From positions 1-31,166 of the forward strand of contig JAISTO010000140.1 of NCBI GenBank assembly GCA_031272575.1: a stretch of DNA of 31,166 nt, read 5' to 3'. The DNA comes from Treponema sp. (GTDB taxonomy: Bacteria > Spirochaetota > Spirochaetia > Treponematales > Breznakiellaceae). Shown in pieces: positions 21,438 through 30,482 of this stretch. Each line of letters starts with the position of its first letter. Within the stretch, counting starts at the first letter, position 1. The position numbers and the translations under genes are program-made. The notes beneath the pieces were generated by a model. The model saw only the letters and a list, made by a program, of their open reading frames with translations. It did not search any database and was not told the origin of the DNA.

Positions 21438-22679
21438 TTAGCCTTCCCTCCGCCAAAGAACCCGCAGTGGCCAGACACCCGCATAGTGCGCATCGTAAGT
21501 AATGATGGATGCGGACGAATAACTAAGCGTGAATCTGATTTCCAGGACGTCTGAATACCCCGCCTCGTTTTTCACCGTTACATAGGCTATGTAGGCCGTC
21601 CCATTGACCAGACCGGTGACATTTACCATTGTAGGATTGTTCGCCGTTGCGCTGCTGGTGACGTACGCCCGGATATAGCTGGCGTCAATGCCGCTGTAGC
21701 TGTATGCGTTCTCGATTTGCTCGCCGTATTCTGGCGTCTTCAGCGGCATACTGGGATACACCACCATATAGTAGGTACCCGCCTTGTCCGAAGTGAAGTA
21801 CAGCGTGGCGGTCGCAGCATTCGCCGCGCCCATATAGCCCCCTGTCGAAAGATTCGCCACGTACGCCTTCTCAAATGTGAAGGTCAAAGCGATGTCAATG
21901 TCATTCGCAGGCATGGTGAAGGCATAGGTTACCTCATCGAGTGTTTCGCCCACGCCGACTACCGGGTGCGCATTGCCTGTCTCTTGGACAAGCGATACGT
22001 CGTCCGAACCCAGAGCGATGGTGAAGGTCCCCCTTTCCGTTGCCTTATTGTTGAATTTTACGGTCGCGGTGACGTTCGTCCCCTCTTCCCACGGGCTTTT
22101 CGGGCTGAATGACACATCGGAAGTAATGCCATTCAGGAGTTGTGAAAAACTGCTCGAGGAAAGGATGGTGTAGGTCACCCTCGTGACGGTGAATGCGGTC
22201 GATGACCAGACAGCGGAGTATTTATTCGTGCCATCATGGGCCTGCACCGTTACATGAGCCTTGTACGAAGTGCCTTTGACCAGGCCGGTTATGTTCACCT
22301 TTGTGCCCATGCCCGCTTTCACACTGCCGCGGGCATTGATAGCCGGCGGTTTATATGTTGTTATGGCAAGAGCGCTGCCGCTTTTCGGGGTAGGCGTATC
22401 CACCGGACATACCGCCAGCCAGTAGATGCCCGTCTTGTCCGAGGTAAATGTTACTGTGGCGGTCGTACCATCCGGTGTTTTCGCGTAGTTGCCCACCGAC
22501 TGGCCTGAAAGCACCGGCTTGAGAGGATCGTACTCGTCGATACTTGCGGGGTTTAGGCACCCCATCAGAGCCGAGACGCTCGCAAGCGCAAGTATTCCTG
22601 CGCCCACAACCGCCGCGCCAAGCGCGGCCCGTCCAGCGAGAAATTTTGTCTTTATGATGTTCATATTTAAAAATTTCAT
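21438..22679 (-). CDS. Predicted lipoprotein with duplicated Fn3-like domains
   Basis: The 413-residue protein has a long N-region and a lipobox ALMGC, with the acylated Cys at 41. Two homologous beta domains follow, at about 55-165 and 275-385. They share the pattern ATxTFTSDKxGxYY, then VNITGLVKGTSYxAxVTVxxxxG. This is fibronectin-III-like, similar to surface proteins of treponemes. Between them lies a different module with FTMPANDIDI, as in repeats of bacterial cell-surface proteins. It is probably surface-exposed or periplasmic; the ligand is unknown. GAGG precedes the ATG and a good promoter lies upstream. The gene ends 4 nt before the repeat-protein gene, so 22679-19217 looks like one operon. 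Confidence 0.8.
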   Translation of the reverse strand: MKFLNMNIIKTKFLAGRAALGAAVVGAGILALASVSALMGCLNPASIDEYDPLKPVLSGQSVGNYAKTPDGTTATVTFTSDKTGIYWLAVCPVDTPTPKSGSALAITTYKPPAINARGSVKAGMGTKVNITGLVKGTSYKAHVTVQAHDGTNKYSAVWSSTAFTVTRVTYTILSSSSFSQLLNGITSDVSFSPKSPWEEGTNVTATVKFNNKATERGTFTIALGSDDVSLVQETGNAHPVVGVGETLDEVTYAFTMPANDIDIALTFTFEKAYVANLSTGGYMGAANAATATLYFTSDKAGTYYMVVYPSMPLKTPEYGEQIENAYSYSGIDASYIRAYVTSSATANNPTMVNVTGLVNGTAYIAYVTVKNEAGYSDVLEIRFTLSYSSASIITYDAHYAGVWPLRVLWRREG

Positions 22680-22698
22680 TCACGGCCCTCAATAGATA

Positions 22699-22727
22699 AG
22701 TATAATGCATATTAAGAAAAAAGTCAA
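22699..22727 (-). promoter_or_regulatory. Promoter of the 22679 lipoprotein operon
   Basis: Leftward TTGACT (22722-22727), 17-bp spacer, TATACT (22699-22704). A leader of about 12 nt with GAGG precedes the ATG. Its -35 lies 5 bp from the -35 of the divergent fmdB promoter. Confidence 0.8.
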
Positions 22728-22732
22728 GGGGC

Positions 22733-22762
22733 TTGTCACTCTATACAGGGATATGCTATACT
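22733..22762 (+). promoter_or_regulatory. Promoter of the FmdB-type gene
   Basis: TTGTCA (22733-22738), 18-bp spacer, TATACT (22757-22762), then 19 nt containing AAGGAAT to the ATG. This is an ordinary leadered transcript. Confidence 0.75.
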
Positions 22763-22781
22763 CGTTATATAAGGAATAGTT

Positions 22782-23084
22782 ATGCCTACGTACGAGTATG
22801 AATGCAAGAAGTGCGGATATCGTTTCGAAGTGTTTCAAAGCATGACGGATGCGCCTCTTTCGGACTGCCCCGAATGCGGGGGTGGAGTGCAGCGGTTGAT
22901 CAACGGGGGCGGGGGAATTATCTTTAAAGGTTCCGGCTTCTATGTAACCGACAAAAAAGCGCCCGCGAAAGCGGAAAAACCGGCGAAGAAGGACACGGGG
23001 GCGGAGGGCGCAAAGAAAGAGGCCCCTCCCTGCGCCCCCTCCTGTCCGGCGGCGGGCTCGGATGCGTGTCCCGCGAAAAAATGA
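22782..23084 (+). CDS. FmdB-family zinc-ribbon protein
   Basis: The 100-residue protein begins MPTYEYECKKCGYRFE and continues with CPECGG, the four-cysteine zinc ribbon of the FmdB family. A GGGGIIFKGSGFYVTD segment follows, which is also typical of that family. The C-terminal 40 residues are a Lys/Ala/Pro-rich tail with three further cysteines. FmdB proteins are proposed regulators, but no role is established. AAGGA precedes the ATG. The stop overlaps the next ATG (ATGA), so the following zinc-ribbon gene is coupled to it. Confidence 0.9.
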   Translation: MPTYEYECKKCGYRFEVFQSMTDAPLSDCPECGGGVQRLINGGGGIIFKGSGFYVTDKKAPAKAEKPAKKDTGAEGAKKEAPPCAPSCPAAGSDACPAKK

Positions 23085-23401
23085 AACACGAGGCGCGTTT
23101 TTTCTGCGAATACTGCGGCGCGCAGGCTCCCCGCTCCGCGAAGCGCTGCCCCGGATGCGGCCGCTATTTTTCCGCTGTGCGGTGCCCTGCCTGCGGCTTT
23201 GCCGGCGAAGATGCCCTGTTTCGGCGGGGCTGCCCCTCCTGCGGCTACTCGGCGCCTCCCCCGGCCCGTGCCCCCAACAGGCCCGGCACCCGCGCGGGCT
23301 CTGCGCGTCAATCGGACGCGCCGCTCTGGCTCTACGCGGTGGCCGCGGTTACCTTTCTCGCCGCGCTCGCCGGCCTCATCGCGGCGATGCTGACCCCTTG
23401 A
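23081..23401 (+). CDS. Double zinc-ribbon membrane protein of unknown function
   Basis: The 106-residue product has two zinc-ribbon knuckle pairs, FCEYCGA...CPGCG and CPACGF...CPSCGY, in the first 60 residues. A Pro/Arg linker and one C-terminal helix follow (LYAVAAVTFLAALAGLIAAML). Proteins of this design are widespread and unassigned. The ATG at 23081 is chosen because its ATGA overlaps the stop of the FmdB gene; a GTG at 23066 would add five residues. The -35 of the secA promoter overlaps its last codons. Confidence 0.8.
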   Translation: MKHEARFFCEYCGAQAPRSAKRCPGCGRYFSAVRCPACGFAGEDALFRRGCPSCGYSAPPPARAPNRPGTRAGSARQSDAPLWLYAVAAVTFLAALAGLIAAMLTP

Positions 23402-23426
23402 CACCCCGCGCCCTGGCCGCTATACT
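23398..23426 (+). promoter_or_regulatory. secA promoter, leaderless spacing
   Basis: Consensus TTGACA (23398-23403), 17-bp spacer and TATACT (23421-23426) are followed by 6 nt (GTTTCC) and the secA ATG. There is no Shine-Dalgarno site. The expected start site is the A of the ATG. Confidence 0.8.
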
Positions 23427-23432
23427 GTTTCC

Positions 23433-26216
23433 ATGCTGGAAAAATTTGTCAGAGCCCTCTTTGGCTCGCAGCACGAGCGCGACCTCAAGGCGCTCCTCCC
23501 CATCCTGCACCGCGTCAACGCGAAGGAGGCCTGGGCCGCGTCCCTTGCGCCGGAGGAGTTCCCCCGCAAGACCGCGGAGTTCCGCGAGCGGCTTGAGCGG
23601 AGCGAGAACCTGGACGCGCTCCTGCCGGAGGCCTTCGCGCTTGCGCGGGAGGCCGCGCGGCGCTGCCTGGGGGAGCGCCCCTACGACGTGCAGGTGCTTG
23701 GGTCGATAGTCCTGCACCAGGGCAAGATCGTCGAAATGAAAACCGGCGAGGGCAAGACCCTTATGAGTGTGGCCGCCTCGTACCTCAACGCGCTGCCGGG
23801 CAAGGGTATCCATGTGGTCACGGTGAACGACTACCTGGCGGGCCGGGACGCGGACTGGATGCGCCCCATCTTCAGTTATCTGGGCCTCACGGTGGGCACC
23901 ATCCTGTCCGACATGGACAACGCGCGCCGCCGGCAGAACTACCTCTGCGACATCACCTACGGGACGAACAACGAGTTCGGCTTCGACTACCTGCGGGACA
24001 ATATGTGTCCGGCGCTCGAACAGCGGGTGCAGCGGGGCCATCATTTTTGTATAGTTGATGAAATCGACTCGATCCTCATCGACGAGGCGCGCACCCCGCT
24101 GATCATCTCCGGGGCCGCGGAGGACGACACCTTCAAGTTCTCCGAGGTGGATCGCCTCCTCGGCTCGCTTGTCGAAGTCACCAAAAAGGATGACGGCGAG
24201 TATCCTGACGAGGCCCAGGGGGAAGAGGTCGTCGGGGATTTCAAATTAAACGAAAAAAACAAAAACGTCTCTTTTACGAACGCCGGGCTTGCCAAGATCG
24301 AGGAACTGTTGAAAAAGCGGGGCCTCATAAAGGGCGCCATAGTGGACGAAGAAAACTTCGAATATATCCACTACTTCACCCAGGCGCTCAAGGCGCACAA
24401 ACTGTTCCATATCGATGTTGACTATGTGGTGCAGGACGGCCAGGTGCAGATCGTCGACGAGTTCACGGGGCGCATTCTGCACGGCAGGCGCTACTCGGAT
24501 GGGCTTCACCAGGCGATCGAGGCGAAGGAGCGTATCCGCATAGCCCGCCGCAACCGGACCCTGGCTACTATCACCTTTCAAAACTACTTCCGCCTCTACA
24601 AAAAGATTTCCGGCATGACGGGCACCGCGGACACGGAGGCGGTCGAATTCAACAAGATCTACCGCCTCGATGTGGTGGTAATCCCCACGAACCTGCCGGT
24701 GGTACGCACAGACGAAAATGATGTCGTGTACCTCAGCGAAAAAGAAAAGTTCAACGCGCTCTGCGACGAAATCGAGGCCGCGCACAAGCGGGGCCAGCCC
24801 CTTTTGGTGGGTACGGTGTCTATCGAAAAGTCGGAGACCGTATCCGCCCTGCTCACGCGGCGCGGCGTACGCCACGAGGTGCTCAACGCGAAGAACCACG
24901 CGCGCGAGGCGTCGATTATCGCGGAGGCCGGCGCGAAGGGCGCGGTGACCATCGCCACGAACATGGCGGGCCGCGGCACGGACATCAAACTGGGAGGGAA
25001 CCCGGAGCACCGCGCGCGCAAGAAGGCCGGCACCGAGGCGAGCCCGGAGCAGTACGCGGCCGCCTACAAAGAAGAGTACGAAAAATGGAAGCGGGATTAC
25101 GAGGAGGTGAAATCCCTCGGCGGGCTCTACGTTATCGGGACCGAGCGCCACGAGAGCCGGCGCATCGACAACCAGCTGCGGGGCCGCTCCGGGCGCCAGG
25201 GGGACCCCGGCCGCTCGAAGTTTTTCATCTCGCTCGATGATGACCTTATGCGTCTCTTCGGCGGCGACAACATCAAGCGCCTCATGGTGCGCATGGGCAT
25301 GGAAGAGGGGGAGCCGATCTATCACCCCTGGCTGAACCGGAGCATCGAAAAAGCGCAGAAGCGGGTCGAGGAGCGCAACTTCGAAATCCGCAAGCACCTC
25401 CTCGAGTACGACGATGTCCTGAATCAGCAGCGCACCTTCATTTACGAGCAGCGTGACGCCATACTCCTGGACGAGCGCCTGAAGGATAGGGTGAATGCCG
25501 CCACCGCCGACATGGTCGCTATGCTGGTGGACGACTACAAAGCCGCCTCCCGCCGCGACGATCAGGGGGCGCTGCGGGCCCTTGCCGCGGACCTCAAGCA
25601 GAAGTTCGGCTATACGCTGCGCCTGGACACGGACGCGCCGGAGGGCCGCGGCCCGGAGGCCCTCGAAAAGCGGGTCACGGAGGACCTCGCGCAAGACATC
25701 GACGAAAAGGAGGCGCTCATCGGCCCCTACCTCAACGCGATCATCCGCGACCAGTACCTCCGGGCCATAGACCGCAAGTGGCTCGATCACCTCGAAAACA
25801 TGGAGGCCCTGCGGGAGGCCGTGTACCTCAGGCACTACGCGCAGAAGAACCCCCTCACCGAGTACAAGGTCGAGGGCTTCCAGATCTTCGAGCGCATGAT
25901 CGACGAGATCCGCCAGGAGATCGCGTCCCGTATGCACCTCATCCGCGTGCAGGCCGGCGGCGAGCGGGATGCCCGCCCCCTGGGGGGCACGATCACCGTG
26001 CAGTCGGCAAGCCACAGCAGCATGGGGGTCTTTTCCGCGGGCGGAGGCGGCGCCGGGGGGGCGGCGCAGAGCGGCGGGGCCCGGCCGGCCCCCCAGCGGA
26101 ACGCCCGTATGCAGGCGGAGGCCGTCACCGTGGTGCGCTCCCAGCCCAAGGTGGGCCGCAACGACCCCTGCCCCTGCGGGTCCGGCAAAAAGTACAAGCA
26201 CTGCCATGGAAGGTAG
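23433..26216 (+). CDS. secA: Preprotein translocase ATPase SecA
   Basis: SecA drives export through SecYEG. The 927-residue protein has all expected parts. These are the N-terminal start (MLEKFVRALFGSQHERDLK), Walker A MKTGEGKTL (102-110), and DEID followed by DEARTPLIISG near residue 209. The cross-linking domain, nucleotide-binding domain 2 (TNMAGRGTDIKLGG, RGRSGRQGDPG) and helical scaffold are also present. The C-terminal zinc motif is DPCPCGSGKKYKHCHG. A Gly-rich linker precedes the zinc tail. The gene starts a probable operon with rodA and araD. Confidence 0.98.
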   Translation: MLEKFVRALFGSQHERDLKALLPILHRVNAKEAWAASLAPEEFPRKTAEFRERLERSENLDALLPEAFALAREAARRCLGERPYDVQVLGSIVLHQGKIVEMKTGEGKTLMSVAASYLNALPGKGIHVVTVNDYLAGRDADWMRPIFSYLGLTVGTILSDMDNARRRQNYLCDITYGTNNEFGFDYLRDNMCPALEQRVQRGHHFCIVDEIDSILIDEARTPLIISGAAEDDTFKFSEVDRLLGSLVEVTKKDDGEYPDEAQGEEVVGDFKLNEKNKNVSFTNAGLAKIEELLKKRGLIKGAIVDEENFEYIHYFTQALKAHKLFHIDVDYVVQDGQVQIVDEFTGRILHGRRYSDGLHQAIEAKERIRIARRNRTLATITFQNYFRLYKKISGMTGTADTEAVEFNKIYRLDVVVIPTNLPVVRTDENDVVYLSEKEKFNALCDEIEAAHKRGQPLLVGTVSIEKSETVSALLTRRGVRHEVLNAKNHAREASIIAEAGAKGAVTIATNMAGRGTDIKLGGNPEHRARKKAGTEASPEQYAAAYKEEYEKWKRDYEEVKSLGGLYVIGTERHESRRIDNQLRGRSGRQGDPGRSKFFISLDDDLMRLFGGDNIKRLMVRMGMEEGEPIYHPWLNRSIEKAQKRVEERNFEIRKHLLEYDDVLNQQRTFIYEQRDAILLDERLKDRVNAATADMVAMLVDDYKAASRRDDQGALRALAADLKQKFGYTLRLDTDAPEGRGPEALEKRVTEDLAQDIDEKEALIGPYLNAIIRDQYLRAIDRKWLDHLENMEALREAVYLRHYAQKNPLTEYKVEGFQIFERMIDEIRQEIASRMHLIRVQAGGERDARPLGGTITVQSASHSSMGVFSAGGGGAGGAAQSGGARPAPQRNARMQAEAVTVVRSQPKVGRNDPCPCGSGKKYKHCHGR

Positions 26217-26237
26217 GGGCGTCAGAAGGAAAGACCC

Positions 26238-27548
26238 GTGCAAATACGCGACCTTATCGAAATTGACTTCGCCCTGATCCTCTCGGCGCTGGTGCTTACC
26301 GCGTTCGGGGTGCTTTTCATCTACTCGTCGGGCGTCACCTCCGCCGGGCTCGTGGTCTCTACCGAGTACCTCCGGCAGATCGTCTGGGGCCTCATCGGGC
26401 TTGCGGCCGCCCTGCTCCTCGCGCTCGCCGACTACCAGAAAATCCCCCGCATCTCGCTCTACCTCTACCTCGGCGCGCTCGCCCTCCTCGTGTACACCTG
26501 CCTGTTCGGCCGCCTCGTCAACGGCGCGCGCGCGTGGATCGGCATAGGCACGGTGGGCGTCCAGCCCTCCGAGTTCGCCAAGATTACGACCATCCTCTTT
26601 TTGGGGCGCTACCTCGCGGACACCAAACGGAGCGCCTCGCAGTTCAACCGCTTCGCGATCAGTTGCCTCATCGTCTTCGCCCCCATGGGCCTCGTGCTTA
26701 TCCAGCCCGACTTCGGCACCTCCCTCGTGTTTATCCCCATCCTCCTGGTAATGACCTTCGCCGCGGGAGTCGCGATCCGCTACGTCATCTTCCTCATCGC
26801 CGTCATCGCGATCACCGGTTTTTTGATGGCCCTCCCGCTCTGGCAAACCTACATCAATCGCCGCCCCATGGACGCGCTCTCCGCGCTCCTCAGCTTCCGC
26901 TTCAATGCCGCGGCCATATCCGTTTTTCTGGTGATAGGCATCGTCGCGTTCCTGGGCTACCGTAAATTCAAGCGGAGGTACTTCTACTGGATACTGTACG
27001 GCGCCGCGATAGGCGCGCTCTCTCTCGGCGCGGCGTTTTTATCACACAAAGTGTTGAAAGACTACCAGATTATGCGCCTCATTGTCTTCATGAATCCCAA
27101 CGTCGACCCCCGGGGCGCGGGCTGGAACATCATCCAGTCGATAACGGCCATCGGCTCCGGCGGGCTCTTCGGCAAGGGCTTCCTGCAGGGGACGCAGAGC
27201 CACTACCGCTTCCTCCCCCAGCAGAGCACGGACTTCATTTTTTCAATCTATACTGAAGAGTGGGGCTTCGCGGGCGGCATACTCGTCTTCGCGCTCTTTT
27301 TGACCATCATCCTCCGCCTCGTCCGAATTATGAAAAAGACCATCGATCCCTTCGGCGCGTACCTCTGCGCGGGCCTCGCCGGCATGCTGGCGTTTCACTT
27401 TCTTATCAACGTGGGTATGACGATGGGCATCATGCCGATCACCGGCATCCCGCTTACGTTCATGTCTTACGGCGGCTCCAGTTTGATAAGCGCCATGGCC
27501 GGCCTCGGCATCGCGAGCAGCGTCCATATCAGGCGGTATAGGAGGTAG
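26238..27548 (+). CDS. rodA: RodA-type peptidoglycan glycosyltransferase (SEDS family)
   Basis: The 436-residue membrane protein shows SEDS motifs GARAWIGIG..VQPSEFAKI, LIQPDFGTSLV, QQSTDFIFSIYTEEWGF and NVGMTMGIMPITGIPLTFMSYGGSSL. The NVGM and GIPL forms point to RodA, the side-wall elongation enzyme, rather than FtsW. An extra stretch between about 195 and 270 adds hydrophobic segments, making it longer than the roughly 370 residues of E. coli RodA. The start is GTG at 26238 with AAGGAA upstream. It lies 21 nt after secA and 3 nt before araD, whose ribosome-binding site overlaps its end. Confidence 0.93.
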   Translation: MQIRDLIEIDFALILSALVLTAFGVLFIYSSGVTSAGLVVSTEYLRQIVWGLIGLAAALLLALADYQKIPRISLYLYLGALALLVYTCLFGRLVNGARAWIGIGTVGVQPSEFAKITTILFLGRYLADTKRSASQFNRFAISCLIVFAPMGLVLIQPDFGTSLVFIPILLVMTFAAGVAIRYVIFLIAVIAITGFLMALPLWQTYINRRPMDALSALLSFRFNAAAISVFLVIGIVAFLGYRKFKRRYFYWILYGAAIGALSLGAAFLSHKVLKDYQIMRLIVFMNPNVDPRGAGWNIIQSITAIGSGGLFGKGFLQGTQSHYRFLPQQSTDFIFSIYTEEWGFAGGILVFALFLTIILRLVRIMKKTIDPFGAYLCAGLAGMLAFHFLINVGMTMGIMPITGIPLTFMSYGGSSLISAMAGLGIASSVHIRRYRR

Positions 27549-27551
27549 TAA

Positions 27552-28277
27552 ATGAATTCGACATTAAGCCCCTACCAGGCCCTGCGGGAAGAGGCCTGGC
27601 AGGCGAACCTGGAAATTCCCGCGCGGGGGCTGGCGATATACACCTGGGGAAATGTGTCCGCCTTCGATCCCGCACGGGGCGTGTTTGCGATAAAGCCCTC
27701 GGGGGTGCCTTACGACGCGCTGCGCCCGGAGAACATGGTGGTCGTCGATCTGGAGGGGGAAAAAGTTGAAGGGGATTTGCGCCCCTCCTCCGACACGGAA
27801 ACGCACCGCGTCCTGTACCGCGAATGGGCGGCCGGACGCGGGGCGCCGCTTCGGGGCATAACGCACACCCATTCGGCCCACGCGGCCGCTTTCGCGCAGG
27901 CGCTACGTCCGGTACCGGTCTTCGGCACGACCCATGCGGATCACTGCCCGGAAGAGATACCCTGCACACCCTACCTGGACGAGGACTCGATGCGGCGCAA
28001 CTACGAGCGGGAAACCGGCAGCCTGATCGTCCGCACCGTCGAGGCGCTCGGCAGGGACCCCTCCCGCCTGCACATGATTCTCGTTGCGGGGCATGGCCCC
28101 TTCACCTGGGGGGACAGCGCGGCGCAGTCCGTGTACCATGCCGCGGTTCTCGAAGAAGTCTGCCGCATGGCGCTGCTGACCCTGACGCTCGACCCCGAGG
28201 CAAAGCCCCTGCCCGCGCACCTTATCCGCAAGCACTGGGAACGCAAACACGGCCCCGCGGCCTACTACGGCCAGTGA
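27552..28277 (+). CDS. araD: L-ribulose-5-phosphate 4-epimerase
   Basis: The enzyme interconverts L-ribulose 5-phosphate and D-xylulose 5-phosphate. The 241-residue protein matches AraD throughout: TWGNVS (31-36), KPSGVPY, PSSDTETH with D81, THTHS with metal ligands H105 and H107, GTTHAD with D130, GHGPFTWG with H181, and the C-terminal AYYGQ. The substitution HADH for the usual HADY is minor. AGGAGG lies just before the ATG. No other arabinose gene is adjacent, so it may serve pentose or ascorbate-type sugar use. Confidence 0.94.
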   Translation: MNSTLSPYQALREEAWQANLEIPARGLAIYTWGNVSAFDPARGVFAIKPSGVPYDALRPENMVVVDLEGEKVEGDLRPSSDTETHRVLYREWAAGRGAPLRGITHTHSAHAAAFAQALRPVPVFGTTHADHCPEEIPCTPYLDEDSMRRNYERETGSLIVRTVEALGRDPSRLHMILVAGHGPFTWGDSAAQSVYHAAVLEEVCRMALLTLTLDPEAKPLPAHLIRKHWERKHGPAAYYGQ

Positions 28278-28308
28278 AGTTCCCGCCCCCCTGAAGCATC
28301 CCCCCCCC

Positions 28309-28458
28309 CGTCATTCCGCGGCTCCCCCTCGTCATTCCGCGGTTCCCTCTCGTCATTCCGCGGCCCCCCTCGTCATTCCGCGGCCCCCCTCGTCATTCCG
28401 CGGTTCCCTCTCGTCATTCCGCGGCCCCCCTCGTCATTCCGCGGCTTGTCCGCGGAAT
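28309..28458. repeat. Seven direct copies of CGTCATTCCGCGG ending in a hairpin
   Basis: Copies start at 28309, 28330, 28351, 28371, 28391, 28412 and 28432, a period of 20-21 bp. Spacers are of two kinds, CCCCCT and TTCCCTCT types. The last copy forms ATTCCGCGG-CTTGT-CCGCGGAAT (28436-28458). The array fills the gap between the convergent araD and GH36 genes and may also end transcription. Confidence 0.9.
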
Positions 28459-28499
28459 CTACTCACCGGACGGGGGGGGGCATCCGGAAAAAACCTCGA

Positions 28500-30473
28500 C
28501 TAAGAAAGCACCAGCGTGATACTCCGCGGCTCGAAGACGACCGCGTCCGCGGTGACATTGGGCGGCGTCCATGTGCGCAGTATCTGCGAAAAGGTGTCCT
28601 GGGGGGCGGGCGGCACCATGCGGGAGGCGGTGTCCGCGTCTACCCGGTGGTCAACCAGCCCTCGGCCGAAACGGAGCGCCTCGTAGAGCGCCCCCGCCTG
28701 AGGTGCCCGCAGTCTGAGGGGCTTGTCCTCGAGGTTGGCGAGGCCCGCGACACGGCCGGAGCGGCTTGCGATAAGGTAGGCGCTGGGAGCGCCTAATGCG
28801 CAGGGAGCGCCCGCGGCGCCCTGGGGGCCTGGCGTCCGCAGCGCACTGTATTCGTCATCCTGAAGCGTATCGTAGAGGGCCGCTATGCGGCGGCTGAACG
28901 CGCGATCCTCGTCCGTAAGTTCCGCGCAGTCATCCGAAAACATGATCTGGCTGCCGAAGAGGAACGCGGTAAGCGCGATGAGTTCTTTCTGCCGCTCGTC
29001 GTGTTCGCAGCGGGCGCCGCGGAGGAAGATGACGTCCGGGTCGCTCAGGTAGATCGTGCCGTCCATGAAGGCGCGGCCCAGCGTGTCCTTTAGGTTGATG
29101 AGCGCGCTCGGCCGCCCCTCGTGGCGGACGAAGCGGCCCTGCGGGTCGTCCCATCGGGGCAGGGTGTCCGCGCCGGTGCGCGAGAGTGGGAAGAAGCGGC
29201 GCGAGGGGCCGAAGGGGATGCCGCATCCGAGGTAAGTGACCGGCTTGCCCCCTGGCGTCTGTCTGCGCCGCGTGAGAATCTCGCAGGCCCTGCGGTAGTG
29301 GTCGGAGGGGGTACCCCCCGCCGCGAAAGCGCCCCAGGCAAAGCCCGCGTAGAGGAAGTCGAGTTTGAGGTAGCGGAAGCCCCACTCGCAGATGGCCGTT
29401 TCGACAAGGGCCGCAAGGTAGTCGAGCACGTCCTTGCGCGAGAGGTCGAGGCAGTAGAAGGCGCCGTCCCAGCCGGGGTTCCAGCCCTGCCTGACCGGCT
29501 TCCCTTTTGCGTCGCGGAGTATCCATTCCGGCTTTTCGCGGAAGACGCGCGCCCCCCTCGTGACGAGGAACGGCGCTATCCAGAGGCCCGGCGCGAGGCC
29601 CGCGCGCTCGGCCTCGGCCGCGAGGGGGGCAAGCCCCCGGGGGAAGCGCTCCGGGTGGACGTCCCAGTCCCCCACCGCGCGCTCCCAGCCGTCATCAATC
29701 TGAAAGATCGCGGGCGCCCCTTTTTCGAGAAAACGGAGTTTTACGAGATTTTCGCTGTTTTGGAGAGATTGCAGATTTTTGGTGATGATCCCCTCGTCAA
29801 TATGGGTATAGTGATAGTACCAGGACTCGTAGCCGCCCGGAAGCGCCGCTTTGCCCCGGCCCTCCGGCGCAAAGCCCCGCGTGACGCCGGAGGGTACCCC
29901 GTAGAGCGCGCGGAGGGTATCCTTGAACGCGAAATACCCCCTGGCAAGGAAGACGTCGAATTCCGCGACGGTTTCGCCCGGGGCAAAGGACTTGCCCGGG
30001 CAGCAGCACTCGAGGGTGATGTCGAGCGCGGCGCGGTCAACGTAAAAACTGAGCGGACAGAGCCCGTCCCCCTCGCGGGAGGCGAGGCAGAGGAAGGTGT
30101 CGCCGGCCCGCAGGTAGGTGATGAAATGCCCCACGCTCTCGCGCCGCGAGGGGGCCTCGCCGGGCCGCGCGGTGTAACGGAGCAGGTCGGGGATAAGGCG
30201 CACCCTGCGCGGCAGGAACTCGCCCGGGGCCAGTTCCCAGCCCGGGGACCAGGACTGCCAGCCCCCGGCGTGAAGGAAGAGGGCGCCGGGCCGCGAGAAG
30301 AGGCCGCGTGCCTCGCCGTCCGCCCCCGCGAGGTCGAGCAGCGCCCCCAGCGCGAGGCGCGCGAAGCGGAGCCCCGGGAACGGAACCGCCTCGATGCCGC
30401 GCTCCGCGCAAAACCGCACGCGGCTCCCCCAGGGGCTTATCTCGCTCCGCGGCGTGATTAGATCGGTGTTCAT
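28500..30473 (-). CDS. GH36-family alpha-galactosidase-like glycoside hydrolase
   Basis: The 657-residue protein has an N-terminal beta-sandwich region (about 1-200), a catalytic (beta/alpha)8 barrel (about 210-530) and a C-terminal beta domain. Clan GH-D motifs are FQIDDGW (257-263), GLWIAPF (296-302) and YLKLDFLYA with nucleophile D372. The probable acid/base D436 lies in RTGADTLPRW, 64 residues on, as in GH36. No signal peptide is seen, so it is cytoplasmic. Alpha-galactosides such as raffinose or melibiose are the likely substrates, though some GH36 enzymes act on N-acetylgalactosamine. A TTGACA promoter with 9 nt between -10 and ATG lies upstream. Confidence 0.9.
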   Translation of the reverse strand: MNTDLITPRSEISPWGSRVRFCAERGIEAVPFPGLRFARLALGALLDLAGADGEARGLFSRPGALFLHAGGWQSWSPGWELAPGEFLPRRVRLIPDLLRYTARPGEAPSRRESVGHFITYLRAGDTFLCLASREGDGLCPLSFYVDRAALDITLECCCPGKSFAPGETVAEFDVFLARGYFAFKDTLRALYGVPSGVTRGFAPEGRGKAALPGGYESWYYHYTHIDEGIITKNLQSLQNSENLVKLRFLEKGAPAIFQIDDGWERAVGDWDVHPERFPRGLAPLAAEAERAGLAPGLWIAPFLVTRGARVFREKPEWILRDAKGKPVRQGWNPGWDGAFYCLDLSRKDVLDYLAALVETAICEWGFRYLKLDFLYAGFAWGAFAAGGTPSDHYRRACEILTRRRQTPGGKPVTYLGCGIPFGPSRRFFPLSRTGADTLPRWDDPQGRFVRHEGRPSALINLKDTLGRAFMDGTIYLSDPDVIFLRGARCEHDERQKELIALTAFLFGSQIMFSDDCAELTDEDRAFSRRIAALYDTLQDDEYSALRTPGPQGAAGAPCALGAPSAYLIASRSGRVAGLANLEDKPLRLRAPQAGALYEALRFGRGLVDHRVDADTASRMVPPAPQDTFSQILRTWTPPNVTADAVVFEPRSITLVLS

Positions 30474-30482
30474 GGTATGTCC

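Noticed and set aside
23062..23709. A 215-codon open frame overlapping the zinc-ribbon gene and the start of secA
   Set aside because: It is Arg/Pro/Ser-rich frame-shift shadow sequence and crosses the secA promoter and start.
24246..26846. An 866-codon open frame antisense to secA and rodA
   Set aside because: It lacks any domain and mirrors the codon pattern of secA; long antisense frames are expected in DNA this GC-rich.
28309..28458. CRISPR array
   Set aside because: Spacers are 7-8 nt and nearly identical, the repeat is 13 bp, and no cas gene is present.
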